Assembly: GCF_021462225.1 (NCBI RefSeq)
Contig: NC_061804.1
Span: 6,618,740-6,682,739, forward strand
Length of the DNA: 64,000 nt
Direction of reading: 5' to 3'
DNA from: Girardinichthys multiradiatus
Lineage: Eukaryota > Chordata > Actinopteri > Cyprinodontiformes > Goodeidae
Of this stretch, positions 34,891-45,545 are shown in pieces. The notes beneath the pieces are model-generated. The model made no database searches. It was not told the DNA's origin and saw only the letters and a list, made by a program, of their open reading frames with translations. Positions within the stretch are counted from its first letter, which is position 1; every line of letters begins with the position of its first letter. A program made the translations under genes and the position numbers.

Positions 34891-37800
34891 TATGGGAAGA
34901 AACTTGTGCCATCAGAAACTGAATTTGAATTGCTCATACTGAATCTGTATTTGTGTAATTTGAAATTAAATGCATTGGTTTGAAAATGAATTTCACTAAA
35001 CTGAAACTGAATATAATGGTTTAAAACTGAATTTGTTTACTTTGAAAATTGCTTTGCTTTATATTGAAAATTCAGTTTGTTTACTTTCCCTTTGAGGTCT
35101 GAAATTCAATTTCGTTTCCAAAATTCAGTTTTTTGTGTCACACATCTAGGTCCTTGAATATGGAAGCAAATCGTTACCATATTTCAAATGAAAAAGCATT
35201 TTCAGAAATGCTTTTTCATTTTAAGAATGTGGCTGCATTGTTTGACTCATAAATTAAATTAGTTATCAATAATTCTATTTGCATTTTAATTTTCTTCTTC
35301 AAGATTGCTCATTCTTTCACTTGATTAAAATGAAAAAGACATTTGAGATTTATTTTTCAAAATGTACCCCAGCAAATAGATACCAAAATTCAATTTGAAA
35401 TGTAAAATTTGAAAATGAAAAAGCATTTCCAGAAATGCTTTTTCATTTTAAGAATGTGGCTGCATTGTTTGACTCATAAATAAAATTAGTAATCAATCAT
35501 CCTATTTGCATTTGCATTTTCTTCTTCACGACTGCACATTTTATGCCATAATCAAAAAGAAAACAAAGCAGACATTGCTTTTTCGTTTTCGTGGTCTGCC
35601 CACAAAGTACTGCCCAGAACTCAAAAACGAAAAAGCATTCCGAGCTGCGGGCGCAGAAGAGTGACGTCAGCAGCCGCTCTTCCTCAGCTCCCTGCTGACC
35701 GAGCTGCCCATCTTGTTCGGTGGGAGGCGCTGTGCACGTCTGCATTGCATTACATTGCAAACGTGCCGAGAAATTGATTGAATTGCAGCAGGGCCGAGCT
35801 CAATTTGTGGCAGTGGCAGGCAGAACTGGTAGTTCCGCCACAGCTCCACAGTTCTGGTGGCAGCTTCGGTGGCAGGCTGTGGTAGTTCCGCCACAGCCTG
35901 CCACCGAAGCTGCCACCGGAACTGCCACAGCTTGCCGCACGGTGGCACGGGATTCCGCGTGGATGCCAGAAGGTGCCACACCGGCCGTAAAACTTGCCAA
36001 TGCGGTTGCCGCTGTTTTTGTGGAAGCTGATGCTGATTATCGGGTTGTCATTGTTGTTATAGCCTGTTACCTTTAAATAATGATTTCATTATTGATTATT
36101 ATTTAATAAACAGCTTTAGACCCATAACATAAGGTGATTGTATTTACTTGACATGGAAAATAAATAGCACTATGTGTATGTGTGACGTGTTGAAAGGATG
36201 ACGATTTATTGCACAAACAGCCGGTTTATTATAGAGCATGAGCGGCTATTCTGAATCGTCACTCACAGAAAAATATAAATAAATGCTTAAAAACACGCTG
36301 GATGTCCCAGGCCATAAGGCTGCCACAAGGATGCCACAGCCTGCCACCGGAACTACCAGTTCTGCCTGCCACTGCCACAAATTGAGCTCGGCCCTGCTGC
36401 AATTCAGTCAATTTCTCGGCACGTTTGCAATGTAATGCAATGCAGACGTGCACAGCGCCCCCTACCGAACAAGACAGGTAGCTCGGTCAGCAGGGAGCTG
36501 AGGAAGAGCGGCTGCATTTCTGGAAATGCTTTTTCATTTTCAAATTTTACATTTCAAATTGAATTTTGGTATCTATTTGCTGGGGTACATTTTGAAAAAT
36601 AAATCTCAAATGTCTTTTTCTTTTTTATTTTAATTAAGTGAAAGAATGAGCAGTCTTGAAGAAGAAAATTTAAATGCAAATAGGATTATTGATAACTAAT
36701 TTAATTTATGAGTCAAACAATGCAGCCACATTCTTAAAATGAAAAAGCATTTCTGAAATGCTTTTTCATTTGAAATATGGTAACGATTTGCTTCCATACT
36801 TGAAGCCACGGATTAATCAAACAAAGATTTACTGATCCACGGATGTCATTCTTTTGAAGGATGCATTTGTAGGCCGATAACATCCTGGATGAGGCGACGA
36901 ATGCTGTCCAATCTCCAATGTTCCAACAAATGCGTCCTTCTTATCCCCAGATTTGAAGGATGGGTCCGGTGTATCCTCCGTGGATCACCCTATCCCATGA
37001 TCCATTGCGGGTCGAAGTAGATTGTTCAAACGGAAGTAGCAATGGCTGGAGGAGAGAGAAAAGCTGTGAATAAAATTGGATATATTGCGCATTCTGTGAA
37101 ACAACTGAACTTTTACAATGTTTTTAGACGAGGATGTAGTTGTGTAAACCTAAAATATCTGATCGGTTTATCAAGATATCGCTTAATTGCACAAATGCGC
37201 AGATGTGTTCGTCCGCTGCCCCAGCAGCTGCTCGCCTCGCCTCGTCAGTCATCTGACCGGGTGGTTGAGGTGCGCTAAACCCCGAGAGAACATCTGACTC
37301 CCGGCACATTGTTTTCAAAATACCGCTGGGTTTCCCCTATGAGTGGAAGTTAAACAGATATAATTCAGTCCGATGAAATCCAATATTAATGTTTGGTTTA
37401 TTTATTATAATAATAATTATTATTATTATGCTCTGCAAAATGATTTCAACTTTGTTCCTAAAGTTAATAGGTTAGTGTTTAAGTTGTTGACAGCTTTACA
37501 AATAAATCAAACAAATGTATTTGTCAATGTATTTTATCTAGTGTTAGATTTTTATAGCCATGAACACAAAAAATATTTTCAACATTTTAAATGGCTGAAT
37601 AATGAACAAGATCATAAAACAATAACATTTTAAAACAAAACAGCATTATAAGCCATCAGCAATATGTAAAAGGGTAAATAAAAACCATGTAGTTATTTAC
37701 AATAGAGACAGCGTTATTAACCTTCAGGCTCCATTTGTTCGGCTTCACAGCTCTGGGCTTCATGCTAACACGGTTGCTACGCAACAGAAGATACGCTGAG

Positions 37801-38284
37801 GTAAGGGCAAGAGAAACGCAGACCGACGTAACACCGGCGGCAGTATGCTAATCTGGCCTGTTTAGCTAATAGCTACAGGTAGCATAAGTTACTGTTTGAC
37901 CATCATTTGTCTACATGACGTTTCTTATAGATACTCATGTATGCTGCACTGGTCCACTTCAACATGCCGTAAAGGGAGTTTAACCTGATCTGAAAAAAAT
38001 TTATGAATCTGTGTTTGATTAATCTGTGGCCATCTTCAAGGACCCAAACAAAAAACTGAATTTTGGAACCGAATTGAATTACAGACCTGAAAGTGAAAGT
38101 AGTCAAACTGAATTTTTAATACAACTAAATACATTTTAAAAGCAAATAAATTCAGTTTCAGACCATTACATTTAGTTTAGTGAAATTCATTTTCATACCA
38201 ATGCATTTAATTTCAAATTACACAAATACAATTCAGTCAGAGCAATTCAAATTCAGTTTCTGATGGCACAGGTTTCTTCCCATA
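34891..38284. mobile_element. 3.4 kb nested inverted-repeat (fold-back) element
   Basis: Outer ends TGGGAAGAAACTTGTGCCATC (34893) and GGCACAGGTTTCTTCCCA (to 38282) are inverted and flanked by TA. Outer arms 34893-35165 and 38015-38282 are inverted copies. Middle arms 35166-35437 and 36516-36797 pair, as do inner arms 35670-35838 and 36348-36515. At 35856-35882 / 35891-35917 there is a perfect 27 bp hairpin with an 8 nt loop. The left side also holds a direct repeat (35189-35310 and 35416-35540). No transposase seen, so it must be non-autonomous or of unknown type. Confidence 0.8.
36798..38040. mobile_element. probable insertion or second element inside the fold-back
   Basis: Its ends are inverted relatives: ACTTGAAGCCACGGATTAATCA at 36798 and TGATTAATCTGTGGCCATCTTC to about 38035. 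This interval has no partner in the left half of the fold-back. It contains a G+C-richer stretch (36990-37270) with an ATG at 37042 (frame of 78 codons, MAGGERKAVNKIGYIAHSVK) that looks promoter- or exon-like but that I do not recognise. Confidence 0.5.
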
Positions 38285-38879
38285 ATTATATTTTTGTTTC
38301 TTCATCTGTTTCACAGAAATAATGATTTCATAATGAAAACCTGACATTTTGCCAGCAAGATTCTCAAGTACCACCTTCTGAGACACATTTTAAACAGGGC
38401 TTGGACTTTCTTAGTTTGTTGTGTTATGTTAACAAAATTATTAGTTTTACAGTCCACACTAAATAATTGGTTGGAGGATGCAAGGCAGTCCATTTGTACT
38501 CAGAAGTTGAGAATTCTAAATTAGAAGTTGCAAGATTAACAAGACATCCCCAGATGCTGGAATTTTGAGTGGGAAAATTGGGGTTTCCTAAATGCCTTGG
38601 CCTTAGTATCCAAGTATGTTTGCCCCGTATCTAAAACACGTTAGTCGCTGTAAAAACTTTGTTTGCACTTCCAAAAATTTCTCATTGAGGTATTGACACA
38701 ATCCTTTAGTTACCATGTCACTGCGGTGTTTGAAAATACACAATTAGTATGTTGTATTGCTCATAATAGTTACCCTGGTAACCAAGCCAATCAAATAGTC
38801 TACATGTACCTGGAAAACAGTGAATTTGGATCTGTCATTCCCCTATTCAACTTCCAAATTCAGAGGTAAATGGAACACC
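38285..38879. other. unassigned intron DNA
   Basis: Nothing recognised. Confidence 0.5.
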
Positions 38880-39397
38880 AGACTACCAGTTAAATGTTTT
38901 AGATACACTTTCTTACTTAATGGGTCTCTTCATTTTCCTAGATTCTCACCAAAGGCAACAAAGCTATGAATTAACACACATGGAATTATATACCAAACAA
39001 AAAGTGTGAAATAAGTATTTTCTTATTTTTAAATTCTTCAAATTAGCCACCCTTTGGTCTGATTACTGCTTTGCTCTCTTGGTGTTCTCTCCATGAGCTT
39101 CATGAGGTGGTCACCAGAGATGTTTTTCCAAAAGTCTTGAAAGAACTTCCCAGAGGTTCATTGAGAGACAGTCAAAGGTTAATATTTCAGTCATCACAGC
39201 AATGACTTGGCATTACTTTAGGGAATCTAAATTCTAAAACATTATTTTACATTTTTTTGTTTGCTACATGATTCCATATGTGTTCATTCACAATTTTGAT
39301 GTCTTCAGTGAGAATCTACGTACAATGTAAATAGTCATAAACATAAAGAAAACAATTAAATGATAAAGTGTGCCCGGACGTTTTCACCAGTAGTGTA
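38880..39397. mobile_element. internally deleted Tc1 derivative
   Basis: The left part (CTACCAGTTAAATGTTTTAG, AGATTCTCACCAAAGGCA, GGAATTATATACCAAACAAA, TTAGCCACCCTTTGGTCTGATTACTGCTTTGC) and right part (GATTCCATATGTGTTCATTC, GTCTTCAGTGAGAATCTACG, TTCACCAGTAGTGTA) are the two inverted ends of the family related to 44041. The transposase is deleted. Confidence 0.75.
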
Positions 39398-42120
39398 AAT
39401 AGTCATCAGATTTCACTCCTGGTTTGTTTTCAGCTGTTGTCCATTGATAATTTGTTTATATTTACTTTGCAAAATAAAATTCTAAATGCCTTGTAGTGCC
39501 TCTAGATACTCCCCATGAACAGAGAATTGTGATATTATACTTGAAGAGCAAAGTTCTTTCTGGCTTGGACATTTTATACTTAACAAGAACAATAAAGTGC
39601 CAAACTCCTCAGATGTCCTCATAGGGCGTACCCACTGCAGCATGTATTGGTGTCCAATTCAGATTTCTGACTAATTACAAAAACGTTCTGCCCAGATGAT
39701 GTGTCTAGAACTAGCTGCGAAAACTCCCAATCAGCACTTCAAGAATAGAATGATGTGGTTTTGTTATTGCAGCTCTCTGAGAGAAAATGAATTTATCTGA
39801 TTCTGTGAAGGTAAGTATAGGCCTTAAAGGCAGCCCAAGTACTGCTAGTGACATATATGGTAACCACGCTACATCAGGTAAATGAATCATAATCATGATG
39901 GATACTACATCAGTGCAATAATGTAATTTAATGTTAAATGGCTTGAAAAAAACCTAGCTCCAAGTGTATTTAATTAAGCAACCAAAGTACAGCAACACTG
40001 AACAGACCATGGAGTTGCCCTACAATTTGATAAACACAGTGTTTCCCTTCTTCCCTTCCCAACGTGTATGACACTTTTCTCAGAATGGCTTGGACTAAAG
40101 CCAGCCATCCTGACCATGTCAAACAGTTACCACTGAAGCCTCTTAAACATCCATGGCACTCCATCTCCTCTTTAAATTCAGCTTCACCCTGAGTGGCATG
40201 AGGTAATCTCTCTTGTGTAATGCTGGCTGTATTGCCTCCAGCACTGGAACATATGCTCTGTTGGTTACATTTTTCTGAGTTCTGGATCCAATAGCACTGT
40301 GCCTCCCACGAGATACTCTTAGACTCGTTATCAGAGCCTGTTTGAATTTGTTTTTTGTTTTTCACCGACTCAGTTTTTTCTGCACACCGCATGCATTGAG
40401 TCTTTCAGCTTGCAAGTAATTCTTTGTAAATATTGTTCATCTTTAATCTAAAAATTCTAAATCCTGCAGAAGGCAGAGAAGCAGTCATGTTTTCTGGCCT
40501 CTCTCCAGTCCTATGCTTGGCATCTCTTAGTGCAGCAGAGCTGTGGATAATGACTCCTAATGGGAGATGAGAGAGACTTTGTGGCAAAAGTTGCAGGGGT
40601 CTCTTTTCCAGGGAGGTCTCAGTGCCTCGATCTTTGCCCAGAGAGCATCGTTGCTCTTTGCAAAAGCAGCAAAGAGCAATGGAGCTTGAATGCGAGTGGA
40701 AAGGTTTGGAAGATATCAAAAGTGAAAACTTCCAACCGACTTTTCAGTATGCTGTTGTTTTATGATGAGAAATCACAGGTAAGTACAATTACTGCCAGTA
40801 GAGGTGGTTTTAATTTGTTAATATATCTGTTTGCTTATAATCCCTCAATCTTCTGATTTTAATACAATTTTAATAAGTAAACCTCAACATTTTCATTATG
40901 CCCTGAAGACAAGCTATTACTGTTTCCTTTTTCTATATAGTGCTGCATAGTATTGAGGAATTCTCTGAATCTGCATAAAAGACACAACTATATAAAACTA
41001 TGCAATATTCCCATCTATTTAAAGTTAGAGACCAGAATTTCAAAGTTCCCCATTGTGAAAATAAGCAGGATGGTCTACTGAAGACAGAAATCTAACTTTT
41101 AAAGTTGAAGATTGTAGAACTAGTCATTAGGATCCATCAGGAATATCTTAAGCATAAAAAGTGGCTCATTGGCTATCACTGGTTTCCAGTATTGAGGTAC
41201 ACCAACGTTTTAAAAGTCATGGTTTCAAAAGCACAGTTTTCAGTTCCAACAATTTGAATTCCTTTTCATGAGATGCTGTAGCAGGTCCAGGAGTTATCAA
41301 AGTTTTCTCTGGTTGTGTAAACCTTAAGCTGTTTATTCTCAGTTGTGGAGTTCTTCCAGCTCTGTGCACATCTGTTTGAAAAATACCCACAGATTTCTAA
41401 ACAACCTATTAGTTTCTAGTGTTTTATCTCACAATATCTACATGTTATTTCACTACATGAGATATTATTAAGAATTCAACTTTGATCATCAAAGTATTTA
41501 TAGCTGACCTTAGGCACTGGATCGGTTTTACCATGGTTTTAAAACTGGTAAAATGCTTCATCATACCATTCCTGTGTTTTTGTGTAATGTGTAGGCATAG
41601 TTAGCAGTATATGGTTTCAAGGTATTCAGTGTGCAATGTTGTCTCCAGCTGTGTGAAGTGTGGCATGGCACTCCCCCTCCCCTACTTATTGAAGAAAGAT
41701 GTGGGACCCAATTCTTTCTTCCTGAATGAAACTAAGAGAGAGCTGACTTTTGGAAAATTTGTCCAAAACTGAAAACAGAGTCATGACTTGGATACCAAAG
41801 AAGACATTTATTATTTAATCCAGATCAACAAAATTGCTGTAACTGATCAGAGGGTCTTACAACACTCACTCTTGTGTCTGCTCATTCTTAATTTTATTTT
41901 ACAATTAAATCTTTCAGCTAATTTTTTGGTAAATTGATTGATCTAAACAACCACATTTTCTACAGATATTAAAAACCTTTTTCAACACCCAGATTTGGTA
42001 ATTATTGACTGCCACAAAAAGAAAAGACTAAATATCCCAAAAAACTAAATAGCCATAGTTATAATGTGCCAACTCCACCATGACAAATAATTAAAATCAG
42101 CGTCTTATTATTTAGGTATA
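39398..42120. other. unassigned intron DNA
   Basis: A short 11 bp-stem hairpin at 40651-40679 (TTGCTCTTTGC / GCAAAGAGCAA). Open frames of 100-140 codons at 39970-40856 overlap on both strands and show no domain. Confidence 0.45.
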
Positions 42121-43306
42121 TACCGTATTTTCCGCACTATAAGACGCACTTAAAAACCTTTAATTCTTTCAAAAAATGACAGTGCGCCTTGTAATCCGGA
42201 GCGCCTTATATATGGATCAATTGGTTAATTGGTTGATCCATACTGGTTGTACACGGCGCTCTGTCAAAATGTTTCAGTACGACTGGTAAACTACAAAGCC
42301 GCACCGCTTGCAGCATTACGGCTACCGTAGTCAGGGGTGTCGCCGAAGTAATAGCGGTAAACACCTGTACTCTGCTTACTCCTAGTCCAACACCACTTGT
42401 GTGTGTATAAGGTTTGAATGTACTGTTGCAGGAATTGCCTGAACTATATGTGATTAGAAGCTCAGTGTGTGGGGTGTATGTTTCGTGTGTGTGTATGGAA
42501 GATGTTGACATTACTCCTCCGGACAGAGGTGGCGCTGTGTGCTGCCGTAGCTGAGAATCAAGAGTGAAGGAGTGACGTCGGTATTATTGTGTGTGTGGGG
42601 TGGGTAGAGACGGCGACCGGAGCAGCGGTGTATGAGTCTGTAAGCCCTGTGTTTTTACGTGCTGCAAAGTCATTAAAAAGAACCCCGAATCTCGTCAACA
42701 ACTCAGTGTTTTGATGCTGTTTCTTCATGCTCAACTCAGCAACGTATGAGTGAGGGAGTTAACCCCGAGGAAACTAGTAACTTCGGCCCTGGAGAAAGCG
42801 TCTCCCCTGTGTCATCAGACTACGGTCAGGGGACAGAAACAGGAAAGGTTAACAGTACTAACGTTTGATTTAGTGCATCAAACGGTTTCTTTTACGTGTT
42901 TACTGAATCAGGGAAAAGTTCCCTTTCACGTTTTAACTAACGTTTGATTTCAACTTCAACTTCATAGACTCCAATGCATTCCTAACGTGCGGTTGGCTCT
43001 ATTCAATAGAATTCTATGTAGAGGAGACCTTACCATGAGAGTGAATGGAGTTATCAGAACGCTGGTTTGTAGTGTATTAATAAAGTTTGACTGACTGACT
43101 TATCTGTTTTGTTGACATTCTCTTTAGCACAGCTCCATCTAGTGGATGCATAACGCAACCCCAGTCAAACGTTTGACTGCAGTAGCTTCTATTCTATGCG
43201 CCTTATAATCCGGTGCGCCCTATATATGAAAAAAGTTCTAAAATAGGCCATTCATTGAAGGTGCGCCTTATAATCCGGTGCGCCTTATAGTGCGGAAAAT
43301 ACGGTA
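42121..43306. mobile_element. TA-flanked element with CCGTATTTTCCGCACTATAAG ends
   Basis: Inverted ends CCGTATTTTCCGCACTATAAG (42123) and CTTATAGTGCGGAAAATACGG (to 43304) are perfect over 21 bp, with TA on both sides. Subterminal GCGCCTTATAATCCGG repeats occur two or three times at the right and once, changed, at the left. The 1,182 bp interior has no transposase. It includes ATTAAAAAGAACCCCGAAT near 42673 and CTCF-like GAGGTGGCGCTGTG near 42526, so a captured LTR-like piece is possible. Confidence 0.85.
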
Positions 43307-43559
43307 AATAAAAAATGAATATTTAGCACACTATGAATTTTAAATATAAGACTAAACTGGAAAAAGATAACTAGAGATAATTTCAGTCATAACTGCAACC
43401 AAAGGAAAAATAAACTTTAAAATGCAATAATGGACTGTAACATTCTGTGTAATACGCATATAAGTTGAATTAACACTGTCACCTTTTGAGGTGGTGTAGT
43501 TTAAATGTTAAGGTTGGCTGCAATAGGTCTGCAAATCAACACACGCGATACAGCATTAT
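43307..43559. other. unassigned spacer
   Basis: AT-rich, nothing recognised. Confidence 0.5.
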
Positions 43560-43935
43560 TTAGTCAGCTGTGCAGCGAGGCGTACTCCTGAAAAAGCACC
43601 TGTTTTTCAGGAGTTGTGCTTGGCCCCTTTTAATGCTTCAGCATACCAAGACACTTTTGACCATTTTATACTCCCTACTTTGTGGGAACAGCTTGACTAG
43701 TTGGCACATAGTCTTAACCGCAACCCAACAGAACTCCTTTGGGATAGATTAGAGCAGAGAATACGAGCCAGGCCTTTCCGTCCAACATCTCCCAATGGGA
43801 CGGGCCTGTAAAACCTCTAAAGGGAGAGATGCCCACTACCTCACACATGCACTTCTGGAGGAATGGTCAGAAATTCCCATAAAGACACTCCTAAACCTTG
43901 TGGAAAGCCTTTCCAGACTACTTTTAGCAGTATGA
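43560..43935 (+). pseudogene. Tc1-like transposase C-terminal relic
   Basis: With frame changes the plus strand reads NxxELLWDRLEQRIRARPFR (43730-43785), then ALLEEWSEIPIKTLLNLVES (43850-43910). This is the end of a Tc1 DDE domain (NPIELLWD...EEWxxIPxxxxxNLVxSL). Several frameshifts; dead. Confidence 0.6.
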
Positions 43936-44038
43936 TGTTTATCATTGTTATTATTGTTATTGCAGTGCGTTACAAGTCACAAGAGGGACCGTGAGATTAA
44001 TGTTTTAAATAAAATCATACTGGTCACGGCATATACAG

Positions 44039-45499
44039 TACAGACCAAAAGTTTGGACACACCTTCTCATTCAAAGAGTTTTCTTTATTTTCATGACTAT
44101 GAATATTGTAGCTTCACACTGAAGGCATCAAAACTATAAATTAACACATGTGGAATTATATACTGAACAAAAAGTTGTGAAACAACTGAAAATATGTCTT
44201 ATATTCTAGGTTCTTCAAAGTAGCCACCTTTTGCTTTGATTACTGCTCCGCACACTCTTGGCATTCTGTTGATGAGTTTCAAGAGGTAGTCACCTGAAAT
44301 GGTTTTCACTTCACAAGTGTGCCCTGTCAGGTTTAATAAGTGGGATTTCAAGCCTTATAAATGGGGTTGGGACCATCAGTTGTGTTGTGCAGGAGGTGGA
44401 TACAGTACACAGCTGATAGTCCTACTGAATAGACTGTTAGAATTTGTATTATGGCAAGAAAAAAGCAGCTAAGTAAAGAAAATTGAGTGGCCATCATTAC
44501 TTTAAGAAAAGAAGGTCAGTCAGTCCGAACAATTGGGAAAACTTTGAAAAGTGTCCCCAAGTGCAGTCGCAAAAACCATCAAGCGCTACAAAGAAACTGG
44601 CTCACATGAGGACCGCCCCAGGAAAGGAAGACCAAGAGTCACCTCTGCTGCGGACGATAAGTTCATCCGAGTTATCAGCCTCAGAAATCGCATGTTAACA
44701 GCAGCTCAGATTAGAGAACAGGTCAATGCCACACAGAGTTCTAGCAGCAGACACATCTCTAGAACAACTGTTAAGAGGAGACTGTGTGAATCAAGCCTTC
44801 ATGGTAAAATAGCTGCTAGGAAACCACTGCTGAGGACAGGCAACAAGCAGAAGAGACTTGTTTAGGCTAAAGAACACAAGGAATGGACATTAGACCAGTG
44901 GGAATCTGTGCTTTGGTCTGATGAGTCCAAGTTTGAGATCTTTGGTTCCAACCACCATGTCTTTGTGCGGTGCAGAAGAGGTGAACGGATGGACTCTACA
45001 TGCCTGGTTCCCACCATGAAGCATGGAGGAGGAGGTGTGATGATGTAGGGGTGCTTTGCTGGTGACACTGTTGGGGATTTATTCAAAATTGAAGGCATAC
45101 TGAACCAGCATGGCCACCACAGTATCTTGCAGCGGCATACTATTCCATCCGGTTTGCGTTTAGTTGGACCATCATTTATTTTTCAACAGGACAATGACCC
45201 CAAATACACCTCCAGGCTGTGTAAGGGCTATTTGACCAAGAAGGAGAGTGATGGGGTGCTGCGCCAGATGATCTGGCCTCCACAGTCACCGGACCTGAAC
45301 CCAATCGAGATGGTTTGGGGTGAGCTGGACCGCAGAGTGAAGGCAAAAGGGCCAACAAGTGCTAAACATCTCTGGGAACCCCTTCAAGACTGTTGGAAAA
45401 CCATTTCAGGTGACTACCTCTTGAAGCTCATCAACAGAATGCCAAGAGTGTGCCGAGCAGTAATCAAAGCAAAAGGTGGCTACTTTGAAGAACCTACAG
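44039..45499 (+). mobile_element. Tc1-like element, right end lost
   Basis: The left end CAGACCAAAAGTTTGGACAC follows TA at 44039-44040. The body carries a transposase (next entry). The expected inverted right end (TTTGGTCTG) is missing: after AAGAACCTACAG at 45499 the sequence switches to a retroposon tail. Confidence 0.85.
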
Positions 45500-45522
45500 T
45501 TCTTATTAATCTTTGGGATTAA
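44451..45522 (+). pseudogene. Tc1-like transposase pseudogene with DD38E spacing
   Basis: Start ATG at 44451 (MARKKQLSKEN), stop TGA at 44484. An extra A near 44545 shifts the frame, which continues VSPSAVAKTIKRYKETG (helix-turn-helix) and KGRPRVTS. TAG codons at 44863 and 45046 replace likely Trp. Catalytic landmarks: WSDESKFEIF, FQQDNDPKYT and NPIEMVWG, with 38 residues between the second Asp and the Glu, the spacing of the DD38E (Intruder) branch. The frame ends at 45522 inside the retroposon tail. Four lesions: dead. Confidence 0.88.
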
Positions 45523-45545
45523 TAAGGTATTTTTGAATTGAATTG
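45499..45545 (+). mobile_element. tail-only retroposon fragment
   Basis: TTGGGATTAATAAGGTATTTTTG followed by AATTGAATTG matches the 3' tail shared by fish LINE/SINE families (compare 53185-53220). It replaces the right end of the Tc1 element. Confidence 0.5.

Noticed and set aside
39970..40856. Overlapping open frames of about 100-140 codons on both strands
   Set aside because: No domain, no consistent splice frame, and both strands are open equally, as expected by chance in a slightly G+C-richer patch.
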